DNA of 64,000 nucleotides from Spirodela intermedia (lineage: Eukaryota; Streptophyta; Magnoliopsida; Alismatales; Araceae): the NCBI GenBank assembly GCA_902729315.2, contig LR746266.1, positions 2,242,759-2,306,758 of the forward strand. Reading direction: 5' to 3'. The notes beneath the pieces are model-generated. The model worked only from the letters and a program-made list of their open reading frames with translations. It was not told where the DNA came from and searched no databases. Below are positions 10,124 to 22,074 of this stretch, in pieces; position 1 is the first letter of the stretch; every line of letters begins with the position of its first letter. The translations under genes were made by a program, and so were the position numbers.

Positions 10124-11753
10124 TGATAAGTCTTCATTATCATGAGTTAATAATTAGTAAATAATATAGTTTTAGCCTTAACTCATGATAAATAGACTTA
10201 TATTTGTGTTAAAGTGTGAAAAGTGGTTTTCAGTTGATTAACGTGAATTTTTGGGTAATTATGTGATTTTATATGATTTTTACAGTCTTACTTTTGAGAT
10301 AAATGAAGAACAAGAAATAAAAATAAAAATATTACAAAATGGGGGGACCCGCCGGCCAGCCGGGCCCGCAAGCGGGTCGGAAGCGCAGTCGGGAGTAGCC
10401 GCGAGCAGGGACTCGAGCGGCTTAGCTTGGACCGATAGGGGCACATGTGCGCCACTCCCCTTCCACGTCACCAGTGGCCAGACGGCTGTGGGGCAAGGAG
10501 TGGTCGTACACGCGAGAGAAGTGACTTTGCTTCCGAAGCTAACATTACTATATATTCGCCTGAAAAATCGGCGCACAACCGATGTGGGACTAAACCCGCG
10601 TCACACCTTCCTCACAGGCGGGCGACCGGCGCGGGTTCGAATCCTCCTAGAGTCAAAATTCATATCTTTTTATCTAATTATCGCGACTTTCTTGCAGATC
10701 GCCAGTGAAGGATTAAGCAACCAGAATCGCTGGATCATCGGCGAAAATCCCGTCAACGCGATTCACGGAGTATTGCTACTAAAATTGCTGAACGATTCGC
10801 GATAAAAGGATCGCGAATCCATCGAGTAAATGATCTCCGATTGATCGACGAACAAGCCGTCGTCGGGAAGAGGACGATCCGCCAGGAGACGAGTCGCCAC
10901 CTCCTGAGAGCATACGAGATGCGATGAAGAGCCTCCTCTTGCTGCGCGGACCTGAGGATGAAGCTCCCTGACACGCGCCCCACCTCCATCCAGCTCCTCT
11001 TCGTCGGGTGACAGCCGCCGGAGAGCCGCAAAGTCGCCGTTTTTCCGCTCTGCCAGGTGACAGCCGCCGGAGACGACTCTACGACCCATTTCATTGATCT
11101 CTAGACTTCGCGAGAAGATCTAGAGATTGCCCACATCGTCTTTGTCCAAGGAGAGCCTTCGAGGCTGTGGACACTACACAACGATCCTCCCGAATGCTCA
11201 GGATTCCGGTGCATCGCCGACGCATCGCCGTCGCGACGCCGGAACTCTATTTTCCTGCTTTCAACTTACTTTACGTTTCATTTAGTGATAGTTTTTGTGA
11301 TTTTAATTTACCAAAATATACTTTGTTCTATTACGATTCTTCCGGCTTTTACAGATCTTAATTTGATTAATTAAATCGTCTGTAATTGCTTACGTAAGAA
11401 TCGCCGGGCGGAACTCTGTTTCCACCCGATTCGCGTTCGCCGGGTGCTGACGTCATCCTGATGCCCGCACCCTTATTTCCCTTTTTCGTGAATTTTAAAT
11501 ATATTTCCTTTTTATTTTCTAGTATAAAATTCATAGAAAATCGTATTCATTGAGAACAATTCTGAATAATTACCAGATATTATATTACATCCCTGTGATC
11601 GACCTGGAAAATTACCGCTATTTTTGGAATTTTTATTGAATTATAATTGATATATTTATTTAGAAATACTCCTAAATATCCAAAAATTCGTATTTTCTAC
11701 TTTTATAAATTTTATATTTGCGTGATTTAATATACAACGACTGAGTCACGTCA
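10124..11753 (+). repeat. E1 3' LTR
   Basis: Collinear with 4219-5846, differing by scattered substitutions. Ends ACGTCA and is followed by the ATGAT duplication. The open frame at 10251-10805 matches the one at 4346-4900 only because both lie in LTRs. Confidence 0.95.
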
Positions 11754-12326
11754 ATGATCCTCCTGAACACTCAGAATTTCGGTGCATCGCCGACGCATCG
11801 CTGTCGCGACACCGGAACTCTGTTTTCCTGTTTTTAACTTACTTTATGCTTCATTTAGTGATACTTTCTATGATTTTAATTTACCAAAATATACTTTGTT
11901 CTATTACGATTCTCTCGGCTTTCATAGATCTTAATTTGATTAATTAAATTATCTGTAATCGCTTACGTAAGAATCACCAGGCGGAACTCTGTTTCCGCCC
12001 GATTCACGTTTGTCGGGCGCTGACGTCATCTTGACGTCCGCACCCTTATTTCTCTTTTTCGTGAATTTTAAATATATTTCTTTTTCATTTCCTAGTATAC
12101 AATTCAGAGAAAATCATATTCATTGAGAACAATTCTGAATAATTACCATATATTATATTACATCCCTGTGATCGACCTGGAAAATTACCGCTATTTTTGG
12201 AAGTTTTATTGAGTTATAATTGATATATTTGTTCAGAAATACTTCTAAATATCCAAAAATTCGTATTTTCTAGTTTTATAAATTTTAGATTTGCGTGATT
12301 TAATATACAACGACTGAGTCACGTCA
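11754..12326 (+). repeat. E2 5' LTR, right portion
   Basis: Resumes the E2 LTR exactly where 4218 left off, after the duplicated ATGAT, and ends ACGTCA. It includes a copy of the TGACG tandem near 12020. Confidence 0.93.
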
Positions 12327-12331
12327 ACTTT

Positions 12332-12350
12332 TGGTACCGTTGCTGGGGAT
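12332..12350 (+). other. Primer-binding site, E2, mutated
   Basis: TGGTACCGTTGCTGGGGAT. It differs from the E1 site by three transitions (C to T twice, G to A once), so pairing with tRNA-Asp is weakened. Confidence 0.85.
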
Positions 12351-12538
12351 GTATTGCATAATATTTAGTATTTTTTTGTTTTTCTCTTATAGTACACAAA
12401 AAAAAATTAACTCTTGTTTTATTTTCTTTTTGCCGATTTTTTTTAGAAAAAGGGAATGAAAAGAAGCAAGGCAAGGACTGGAGCATCCTGAAGGAGGGTA
12501 ACAATTATTAAATTTTTCCCTCGAATTTATTGATTTTT

Positions 12539-15016
12539 ATGCATGGTAGAAGATCCTTGCATCCAAGGCTAGAAAATCCTTTCATTATTTCATTCAAAAA
12601 TAAAAATCCGAAAGAAAAATTAATTTTGATAGATCCTAAAGGAAGTACAGGTCAAATTGAGAACAATCCTATGGCCATGAAAAATTATTATATCCTTGAT
12701 TCATTTCAAAGAGCATCCAATATTAGAGTCCCATTAGCACCTAATGTTAAATTCGAAATAAATCCAAGAATTTTTCAAATGCTCCCTAATTTTCATGGAT
12801 TGCTTTTAGAAGAACCTCATCAGCACTTAGAAAATTTTCATATGGTCTGTGATTTAGTTAATCTTCCTCAAGTTACACTGGAAATTATTAAGATGAAATT
12901 ATTCTCTCATACACTTAGGGACAAAGTTAGCCACTGGCTATCCACATTAGATAGAGAATTAACTAGTTAAAAAGACATAGAACATGTCTTTCTTCGAAAA
13001 TTTTATCCCTTAGGAAAAACCCAAAATATGAGAAAACATATATGGAGTTTTTCTCAAAGACCAGGAGAAACTTTGCATGAGACATGAGAAAAATTCAAAG
13101 ATTTACTTAGAAAATGTCTTCATCATGCTATACCCAAGTGGCAGCTCAATAGAATTTTTTATGATGTATTATTAGAACAACATAGAAATATGGTTGATTC
13201 TATATGTGGAGGAGCTTTTATGGAGAAAACCCCTAATGAGATTTACAGTCTTTATGAGAATTTAAGTGAAAATTCGAGAGATCAAGCCTCTTTTGAATTA
13301 TATGATAGGGATAAGAAGAGAGGAATTTATGAATTGCATCATGATGATGATTCTAAATTTAAAAATGAGCTTAATCAGATTAATCAAAGATTAGAAAAAC
13401 TTGATTTACTTATTGACAATATTAGAATGCCTCTTAACCCTCAATTTAATTCAAATAGTATAGGTCCTATGTATGGTGAAAATGATCATTTCGAATTTCA
13501 ATATCATCTTAGGCAAGAACAAGTGCAAGTACCGCACGATTTTAGTAAAAATAGGGAATGTTTTTTTAATTCTTATAATCCTAATTGGGGGAATAATTTT
13601 TTGTTGAGAAATCCAAATAATATTCAAAATCTAGAAGCACTTAGATCCAATTCAAATTTTTAATTTTGTCCAAAACAGGAACACAAATTTCAAAAAAATC
13701 AGTGCTCTCAAATCCAACGTGATGCTATGGAAATGATGTAGCAAATGAGCCAAATGATGCAATAAACTATGAATCAAATGATGCTGCACCAGAAACAAAT
13801 TATAGAGGCTCTTGGGGATAAGAGAGAAGAGGGACAGCGACCTAGTCAGCCCATAGAAAATTCAGAAAATTATCCAACAATAAGATTTCAGCAAGAAGAG
13901 TCTAGCTGAATAAATTTAGAAAAAAACCCACGAAATGAAAATGTTAGGACAGTGAATACATTGAGTGAGAATATTTTACCTGATCCTTATTTCCAATTAT
14001 TAGAAGAAGAAATTGATGATCCATTTGAAGTAAATGAGAATATTAAGGCCGAAAATATAGTAGCAGAAAATTTGAATAAAATCATTTATTACTCACAATT
14101 GATGAATGAATATAGTGAGGATGATGAAGAGAAAGAGCCCTTAGATGAAGAAACAGCAGTTGATCATGGAAAAATCATCCAAATTTTAGTAGAAGGGAGT
14201 AAGGATAGAAATGAAGAAAAACATATTTTAGGTGAGGAAAAATCAGTTGATTTGGGAGACGTAGGAGACGAAATTAATGAATCTAATCATAATTTTGCAG
14301 CCATGGATGTTGATTGTGAGGAGGATGATGTATATCATATACCGAAATTAAAAGATAGCTCTTGGGAAGATGAAGAATTTGATGAGTTGAGAAACAAAAA
14401 ATTAGAAAAAGAGTTTATTCAACTAATGGGGAGAAACGAAAATAATGGATATGAATATAGAGATAATTTTCGAGGAGAAAATTTGAATTTTACTGAATTC
14501 ATTAGATCTGAGATTAAAGAAGACAATCCTTCCATCCTTCAAAACCCACAGCCCATTCGAATTACTTCTAAGCTTGAAATATTTCACTCCTCACAAATTG
14601 AACAAATATGTATGGAAGATAAAATAGAGCAGGGGAAGATTATGCAGATAAAAGAAGACATTAAGAAATGGATGAATGGAAGAATTAGAGATATCAATTT
14701 AGATGAAAAAAATTTAGATTGGGTAAGAGCTAATTTGAAAATTATATGGCCTGATCACATTTTATGGTCTATTAATAGAAAGTATTTATTAATGAATGAG
14801 AGCCTTACAAAACAAGATAGAAATAAGGAAAGATTCTTTTCAAAATGGAAATATTATTTTTGGGAAAATTTTGTTAATTTCTATTTTGTTTCGGCTGAAA
14901 GTATGTCAAGGTATATAGATGAAGTATATGAATTTATGCTAAATCTGAAAAAGAATATCATGAAACTTACCTTGGGATACAAATATATTTTGATGGCCAT
15001 AGATCATCTTATATGA
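12539..15016 (+). pseudogene. E2 gag-like polyprotein, one frame with six nonsense codons
   Basis: ATG at 12539 to the stop at 15016 is a single frame of about 826 codons with no net frameshift. It is broken by stops at 12968, 13085, 13661, 13739, 13763 and 13907. Most replace TGG, CAG or CAA in sister copies, as expected from C-to-T change in methylated DNA. This copy shows best that the gag domain and the acidic C-terminal extension belonged to one reading frame. The gag motifs are as in E1, the middle is Met/Gln-rich, and no pol domain is present. Confidence 0.85.
13952..15016 (+). CDS. Open C-terminal part of E2 polyprotein (354 codons), unknown function
   Basis: The longest open frame of the family. 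The N-terminal half is strongly acidic (clusters such as EDDEEKEPLDEE, CEEDDVYH, WEDEEFDEL). The C-terminal half is basic and aromatic (KWKYYFWENFVNF, YKYILMAIDHLI). It has no signal peptide, zinc knuckle, protease or RT motif. The ATG at 13952 is internal to the ancestral frame, so this is probably not an independent start. Copies in E1, E4 and E8 are collinear but broken. I do not recognise the domain. Possibilities are a late gag region or a family-specific protein. It is a retrotransposon sequence, not a host gene. Confidence 0.6.
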   Translation: MNTLSENILPDPYFQLLEEEIDDPFEVNENIKAENIVAENLNKIIYYSQLMNEYSEDDEEKEPLDEETAVDHGKIIQILVEGSKDRNEEKHILGEEKSVDLGDVGDEINESNHNFAAMDVDCEEDDVYHIPKLKDSSWEDEEFDELRNKKLEKEFIQLMGRNENNGYEYRDNFRGENLNFTEFIRSEIKEDNPSILQNPQPIRITSKLEIFHSSQIEQICMEDKIEQGKIMQIKEDIKKWMNGRIRDINLDEKNLDWVRANLKIIWPDHILWSINRKYLLMNESLTKQDRNKERFFSKWKYYFWENFVNFYFVSAESMSRYIDEVYEFMLNLKKNIMKLTLGYKYILMAIDHLI

Positions 15017-15353
15017 TCTAAGAGCTGTCCAGCTTGAGACATTAAATTCAGCACTGCATGGGAGGTAACCCATGGTTTTTATTTCATTCTGTTTGATTTT
15101 TTTTAAGCTCTGTTTTTCTTAGAATTTTGCAGTACTTGTTTTTGTATTTGTTTTCCAAAAAAGTGCAGGAGGAGGAGTGTAAGATGAAGTGGAAGATTAA
15201 AAACGAGGTTGAGGTGATGTATTTCGGAGCTTTATCATTTATGACAACATTTTTAATGCTAAACTTTGCATATATGCATGCTTCACTTGAAAATTATATT
15301 TTCTGCATATTCTGTTTCGATTTTTCTGTGTCATTGAGGACAATGTCATTTTT

Positions 15354-15366
15354 AAGTTGGGGGGTG
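15354..15366 (+). other. Internal second polypurine tract, E2
   Basis: AAGTTGGGGGGTG in the same position relative to the coding end as in E1, followed by AAGTATTC rather than by an LTR. Confidence 0.8.
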
Positions 15367-16592
15367 AAGTATTCATTATTAATTTATGCTGTAGGATGAT
15401 TAAGAACATGTGTTTGCATTTTATTCAAGTTAGAACAGAAACTAAAAAAAAATAAAAAAATAAAAATTCGGAAAAACTGCAACATCTATTTTCTGGTTTT
15501 CTGTTAGGAACAATAGACTGTCAAAAACAGCAGACGAAAAGACAACCTGAAATTTGAAATTATAGAGACCCTTTTCTCACATTTCAATCCCCTAGATATA
15601 TATTACTGAAATTCGAAATTACAGCTATAAAGAGGATAATTGATTTATTTTTGACAAATTTATTGCTCCTAAAAATAGAACTGAAAACAGAAAACAGAAC
15701 TGTCAGAACTATCTAATTTACAAATTCCTTACATCATATTGCATGCACGAAAAATTAAAACAATTAGATTGATTGATACCAAAAGATACTAGGAAGATTA
15801 TTATTGAGTCAAAAGAATGATCTAGTAGCATGAAATGTTGGAATACTCCTTGGATACATGATAGATAACATGGATTTGATTTTACAGATTTTCATTTCAT
15901 GATCTTGATGGATAGTATTTACTTGATGTGAAAATTTGATTGATCATTTGAGTTTAATGGAGATTTTTGCACCCTGATCTATAGGACTTGTGAGGAGAAA
16001 TCACTTATTTTGAAAAAAAAAAGAGAGAGTATTGTGAAAAATCTAGAAACGAAGAGTACACATGGAGGGTGTGAGACATCATTCTCATTGTCGAAAATCG
16101 TGTATAAAAAAACACTTGCTGCAAAATAAGTGGATAAAGTGAAAGCCCTAAAAATAAAGAGTACACATGGAGGGTGTGAGACATCATTCTTATTGTCGAA
16201 ATTTGTCTACAGGAAAAGCTACTTATCCATTATATATAAAGAAAGAAGAAATATAGTGCAAACTTCAAAAATCAAGCTATAGAAAAAGGGAAATGTAGGA
16301 TCAATATTATTCTTGGATGAGTATTGATAATTAGAACATCTTGTAAATACATCTATGAGTGAAGAAGTGATAAAGATGTGAATAGAAGAAGTGAAGTCTA
16401 GATTGTTATTCCAAGGAGTGTTTAAACATTTAAGTGCTTGACATCATTCTTAAATACTTAATATAAGAATCCAAAGTGTCTAAAGGTGCATCATTTCTAA
16501 TTGTATTTTTTCTTTCTGTATTGAAATATGATGTTTGAGATTTGTAAATTTTTATTTTCGTAATTCCATTGCTAAGAAACTAGCAATGGTTT

Positions 16593-16605
16593 AAGTTGGG
16601 GGGTG
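16593..16605 (+). other. Terminal polypurine tract, E2
   Basis: AAGTTGGGGGGTG immediately before the 3' LTR. Confidence 0.9.
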
Positions 16606-18243
16606 TGATAAGTCTTCATTATCATGAGTTAATAGTTAGTAAATAATATAGTTTTAGCCTTAACTCATGATAAATAGACTTATATTTGTGTTAAAGTGTG
16701 AAAAGTGGTTTTCAGTTGATTAATATGAATTTTTGGGTAATTTTGTGATTTTACATGAATTTATATGATTTTTACAGTCTTGCTTTTGAGATAAATGAAG
16801 AAAAAGAAATAAAAATAAGACAAAATAAGGGAGGGACCTGCCGGCCAGCCGGGCCCGCAAGCAGGTCGGAAGCTCAGTCAGAGAGTAGCCGCGAGCAGGG
16901 GCTCAAGCAGCTTGGACCGATAGGGGCTCGTGTGCGCCACTCCCCCCTTCAACGTCACCGGTGGCTAGCCAGCTGTGGGGCAAGGAGCGGTCATACACAC
17001 GAGAGAAGGGACTTTGCTTAGAAAGCTAACATTACTATATATTTGCCTGAAAAATTGGCGCACAACCAATGTGGGACTAAACCCACGTCACATCTTCCTC
17101 AGAAGGGCCGGACAACCGGCGCGGGTTCGAATCCTCCCAGAGTCAAAATTCATATATTTTTATCTGATTATCGCGACTTTCCTGCAGATCGTTGGTGAAG
17201 GATTAAGTAACGAGAATCGCTGAATCATCGGCAAAAATCTCGTCAACGCGATTCCCCGAGCATTGCTACTAAAATTGCTGAATGATTCGCGATAAAAGGA
17301 TCGCGAATCCATCGAGTAAATCATCTCCGATTGATCGACGAACAAGCCATTGTTGGGAAGAGGACGATCCGCCGGGAGATGAGTCGCCACCTCCTGAGAG
17401 CGTACCAGATGCGATGAAGAGCCTCCTCTTGCTGCGTGGACCTGAGGATGAAGCTCCCTGACATGCGCCCCACCTCCATCTAGCTCCACTCCGTCGGGTG
17501 ACAACCGCCGAAGAGCCGCAAAGTCGTTGTTTTTCCGCTCTGCTGGGTGACAGCCGCCGGAGACGACTCGACGACCCATTCCATTGATCTCTAGACTTCG
17601 AAAGGAGATCTAGAGATTACCCACGTCATCTTTGTCCAAGGAGAGCCTTCGAGGCTGTGGACACTGCATGACGATCCTCCCGAACGCTCAAGATTCCGAT
17701 GCATCACCGATGCATCGCCGTCGCGACGCCGGAACTCTGTTTTCCTACTTTCAACTTACTTTACACTTCATTTAGTGATAGTTTTTGTGATTTTAATTTA
17801 CCAAAATATACTTTGTTCTATTACAATTCTTTCGGCTTTTATAGATCTTAATTTGATTAATTGAATCATTTGTAATCGCTTATGTAAGAATCGCCGGGCG
17901 GAACTCTGTTTCCGCCCGATTTGCGTTCGCCGGGTGCTAACGTCATCATGACGTCCGCACCCTTATTTCCCTTTTTCGTGAATTTTAAATATATTTCCTT
18001 TTCATTTCCTAGTATATAATTCATAGAAAATCGTATTCATTGAGAAAAATTCTGAATAATTACCATATATTATATTACATCCCTGTGATCGACCTGGAAA
18101 ATTACCGTTATTTTTGGAAGTTTTATTGAGTTATAATTGATATATTTATTCAGAAATACTTTTAAATATCTGAAAATTCGTATTTTCTAGTTTTATAATA
18201 TTTAGATTTGCGTGATTTAATATACAACGACTGAGTCACGTCA
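16606..18243 (+). repeat. E2 3' LTR
   Basis: Starts TGATAAG, ends ACGTCA, followed by the ATAAC duplication. More diverged than the E1 pair. The tetraloop of the conserved hairpin here is GAAA (about 17585-17616). Confidence 0.95.
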
Positions 18244-18248
18244 ATAAC

Positions 18249-18656
18249 CACATAAAAATATTCCTTGAAGTTTCAATATGAGATTAAATAATTATCCTCA
18301 ACAATTTTATGCTCTCAAATGAAAATGCTAATCACATAACCTCTATTTCTAATGCAAGATATGTTGGATTTTAAATAGAAGAACAATTCTAAGAGGGGGA
18401 GTGAACTGATTTTCATTAGATCCTTTTTGGCTTACATGATTTGGAAGGCAGACTTGACACACAATTTGTAGAGGTGAATCGATTAATAGTGTTCTTCACC
18501 AAATTTAATAGCTCCAACCAACTAAGGATCACATCCAAAAATCTTGTTTCAAAATTAACGAATCTAGGGGGCTAAGCTAAGGGAAAAATCACTCTGCTCT
18601 TCCATATGAATAGGCCAATGAGATTAATAGTCACTAATCACATCCAAATTATGGCT
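18249..18656. other. AT-rich spacer, nothing recognised
   Basis: About 400 bases of host or unknown repeat DNA between E2 and the next solo LTR. It has no credible frame. Confidence 0.5.
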
Positions 18657-20402
18657 TGATGTGACTTAGTCATTGTATAGTAAATCACGCAAATTTAAAA
18701 TTTATAAAACTAGAAAATATGACTTTTGGATATTTAAAAGTATTTCTGAACAAATATATCAATTATAATTCAATAAAACTTCTAAAAATAGTGATAATTT
18801 TCCAAGTCGATCACAAAGATGTAGTATAATATCAAGTAATTATTCAGAATTTTTCTCAAAGAATACTATTTCTATGAAGTTTACACTAGGAAATGAAAAA
18901 AAAAAAAAATTCACAAAAAAAGAGAAATAAAGGTGTAGACGTCAAGATGACGTCAGCGCCCGATAAACGCAAATAGGACAGAAATAGAGTTCTGCCCAAT
19001 GATTCTTACCTAAGTGATTATAAACAATTTAATTGATCAAATTAAGATCTGTAAAAGTTAGAAGAATCATAATTAAATAAAATATATCTTGGTAAATTTA
19101 AATCACACAAACTATCACAAAATGAAGTAGAAATTAAGTTGAAAGTAGGAAAATAGAGTTTCAGCATCATGGTAATGATGCGTCAGCGATGCACTAGAAT
19201 CTTGAGCGTTCAAGAGGACCGTGGTGTAGTGTCCATAGCCTTGAAAGCTCTCCTTGGACAAGGATGACATGGGTAATCTCTAAATCTTCTTGCGAAGTCT
19301 AGAGATCAATGAAATGGGTTGTCAAATCATCTCTGGCGGCTGTCACCTAGCGGAGCAGAAAAATGATGACTTTGTGGCTCTCCGGTGACTGTCACCCGAC
19401 AGAGAGGAGCTGGATGGAGGTGGGGTGTGTGTCAAGGAGCTTCATCCTCAGGTCCGCGTAGCAAGAGGAGGTGGCTCTTCATCGTATCTAGTATGCTCTC
19501 AGGAGGTGGCGACTTGTCTCCTAGTGGATCGTCCTCTTCTCGAGGACGGCTTGTTCATCGATCAATCGAAGATGCTTTACTCGATGGATTCACGATCCTT
19601 TTATCGTGAATCGTTCAACAATTTTAGTAACAATGCTTTACAAATCGCGTTAACAAGATTTTCGCTAATGATCTAGTGATTCTAATGGCTTAATCTTTCA
19701 TCGGCAATTTGCAAGAAAGTCGCAATAATCATATAAAAAATATGAGTTTTAGCTCTCGGAGGATTCAAACCTGCGCCAATTGCCCGCCTGTATGAGAGAG
19801 ATTGACATAAGTACTTTAATGCTCTTACCAAATGATGTTATCATAATATATCTTTGTTATAAATAAGGGGTATGTTTAATATTAAAATCATCGAACCCTT
19901 TCTAAGGAAGGTGTGATGCAGGTTTAGTCCCATATTACTTGTGTGTCGAAGTTTTGGGTGAATATATAGTGATATTATATTTACAAGCAAGTCCTTTTCT
20001 CATGCGTGTACGACCACTCTCTACCCCATAGTCGGCTGGCCACCGGTGACGTGGAAGGGGAGTGGCGCGCACGTGCCTCTATCGGTTCTAGCCGCTCGAG
20101 CCCCTGCTCGTGGCTCCTCCCCGACTACACTTTCGACCCGCTTGTAGGCTCGGTTGGCTGGTGGGTCCCCCCCGTTTTGCTATATTTTTATTTTTATTTC
20201 TTTTTCTTCATTAATCTCAAAAGTAAGACTGTAAAAATCATATAAATTCGTATAAAATCACATAATTACCTAAAAATTCATGTTAATCAATTGAAAACCA
20301 CATTTCACACTTTAACACAAATATAAGTCTATTTATCATGAGTTAAGGCTAAAAATATATTATTTAATAATTATTAACTCATAATAATGAAGAGACTTAT
20401 CA
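18657..20402 (-). mobile_element. Solo LTR, minus strand (long subtype)
   Basis: Reads as the reverse complement of the family LTR, from TGATGTGAC to CTTATCA, with an exact 5-bp duplication TGGCT at 18652-18656 and 20403-20407. No interior remains, as left by LTR-LTR recombination. At 1746 bp it is longer than the young LTRs because it keeps an extra segment of about 130 bp (about 19790-19910) beside the tRNA-like B-box. Confidence 0.93.
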
Positions 20403-20407
20403 TGGCT

Positions 20408-22069
20408 CAATATGGGCCATGAGTATAATGCATGCTAAATACAAATGTCGAATGAGTTACCATTCTTGGCATTCAGCTGCAGAACTTCTTGAGGCTTGAA
20501 TGCCCTTGATTTCTCATTTGAAAGCCTCAAAATGAGAAAATGTTGAATATCTCCCTTTGCACCTGTGATTACTTCACCTTCTTCCACTCTTGATCATCAT
20601 TTTTTGTTTTTCTTCTATATTTATAGTTGAGGAGAGGGTTCCCCTATATATTTACTTATTTTTTATTTATTTTTAGTGATTTTTCAATGGGTGAGTTAAA
20701 GTCTAAAATTAGTCATTTTATACAGATGTCACCCAATGAATAGTTTTGTTGTTGTGATTTTCTATTATGCCTAATACTCATCTCCTTCTCTATCCTCATG
20801 CATCAACACATATGTATTGACACTTGTGATAGGACATTGAGAAAATGTGTAGATAATATTCTATTAAAATGTTCAATAATTTACAGAAATTCCTTTGGAG
20901 TGAATGCCATTTTAGAGCATATGCAAGTTTTTGCCAAATTTTCAAGGGTCATGAGAATATTTAAATTCGCTTGTAATAAAAAAAATCATTTGATCTTTAG
21001 TCTTGATTTTACACAACTCAGAACTTTCCTCGATAGAAATCATTATGATCATCAAATACCTAATTCTATAATCATAATCTTTATCAAACTATTGTTCTAA
21101 ATGTTATGATCACCATCATAACATAGAGGTCTACTAATGCCATTAACATATTGTGCCAAGAAAGCAATCTTTAAAAATTGATAAATAACATTTATTCTGT
21201 AATTGTTGATAATATAATAGATTAATTAAAATTTCTTAGTAACTACATAAAATTAATTTGTTGCCTGTTGAATATTAGTTTTCTTATCAAATAATGAACG
21301 ATTATGTATCACATGATATTTCGTTAAATGTATGCCTATACTTGCTATAACACAATATTGAAGAGCAAACTTGACATATGAATTGCTGTGTGGATTACCA
21401 TTACTCAATTTCCAGGAAGAACTCATTTCATGGAACTAGAAGAAAAATGGATTTATTGGAATTTTTACTTCGTGACCTTGACCTTTGTTAATTGAAATGC
21501 TTTAGAAGTTCATCAATGTGATAAACTAGAATACATATTCTACAGTTATTTCTTCAATCTATAAATTTTATTATGATGATAATTTTTAGCCACATAAATG
21601 ACTTTTTGACCTTAGCTATCAAAGATATTGGTCATTTACTCCAAAAAATGTTGGAACAACTATTATGTGCAATGATATATATGTTTAAATATATTTAGTA
21701 ACTCCAAGTGTTTCTGGTCCTCTTGCACAAAGAGTTCTAGATTATATCCACAAATGAGAAATTTTAAATTATTAATCTTTCGAGAAATATTATTAATCCT
21801 AAATGTTAGAAATGTGAGTCAATCTTTCTTGAGATTAAACTCAATTTGTTAGATAGTACCTTAAACTTTAAACGCTGTCAAACTATTGTGATGCAAATGT
21901 TTTTTAAATATATGGAATGGATAAAAAGAAAGGTTGTGATGCTATAGAAACAAGATGACTGGAAGTTGATGGCTTATTGTCAAACAATCAACACAATTTT
22001 ACGAATAAAATAATTTTACACTGTAAGATTCCCATTAAATTATGGCAAAGAGTCTTTTAATGCCAGAGG
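20408..22069. other. AT-rich intergenic DNA, nothing recognised
   Basis: Short open frames only. The longest (20798-21100, plus strand) has no recognised motif and biased AT-rich composition, so it is not called. Confidence 0.5.
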
Positions 22070-22074
22070 CTACT

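Larger units (their letters stand above)
4219..11753 (+). mobile_element. E1: inner LTR retrotransposon (non-autonomous, gag-only type)
   Basis: Complete 7.5-kb element with LTRs at 4219-5846 (1628 bp) and 10124-11753 (1630 bp), flanked by the 5-bp duplication ATGAT (4214-4218 and 11754-11758). By eye the two LTRs differ at about eleven positions over the first roughly 560 bases, so it is fairly young. It has an unmutated primer-binding site at 5852-5870 matching the 3' end of plant tRNA-Asp, as in the Tat/Athila side of plant Ty3/gypsy. The 4.28-kb interior encodes a gag-like frame with a C-terminal extension. I find no protease, RT, RNase H or integrase, so movement would need proteins supplied by another element. 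This resembles the described TR-GAG class; that assignment is inference. Confidence 0.93.
3159..18243 (+). mobile_element. E2: outer LTR retrotransposon, interrupted by E1
   Basis: Full-length copy with LTRs at 3159-4218 plus 11754-12326 (5', split) and 16606-18243 (3'). It is flanked by an exact 5-bp target-site duplication ATAAC at 3154-3158 and 18244-18248. Removing E1 and one copy of ATGAT gives a 1628-bp 5' LTR, the same length as E1's. The order PBS, gag-like frame, 3' noncoding part, polypurine tract, LTR is intact. No pol domains are visible. E2 must have been in place before E1 entered its LTR. Confidence 0.95.

Noticed and set aside
20798-21100. 100-codon plus-strand frame
   Set aside because: AT-rich isolated frame with no motif or neighbouring exon.
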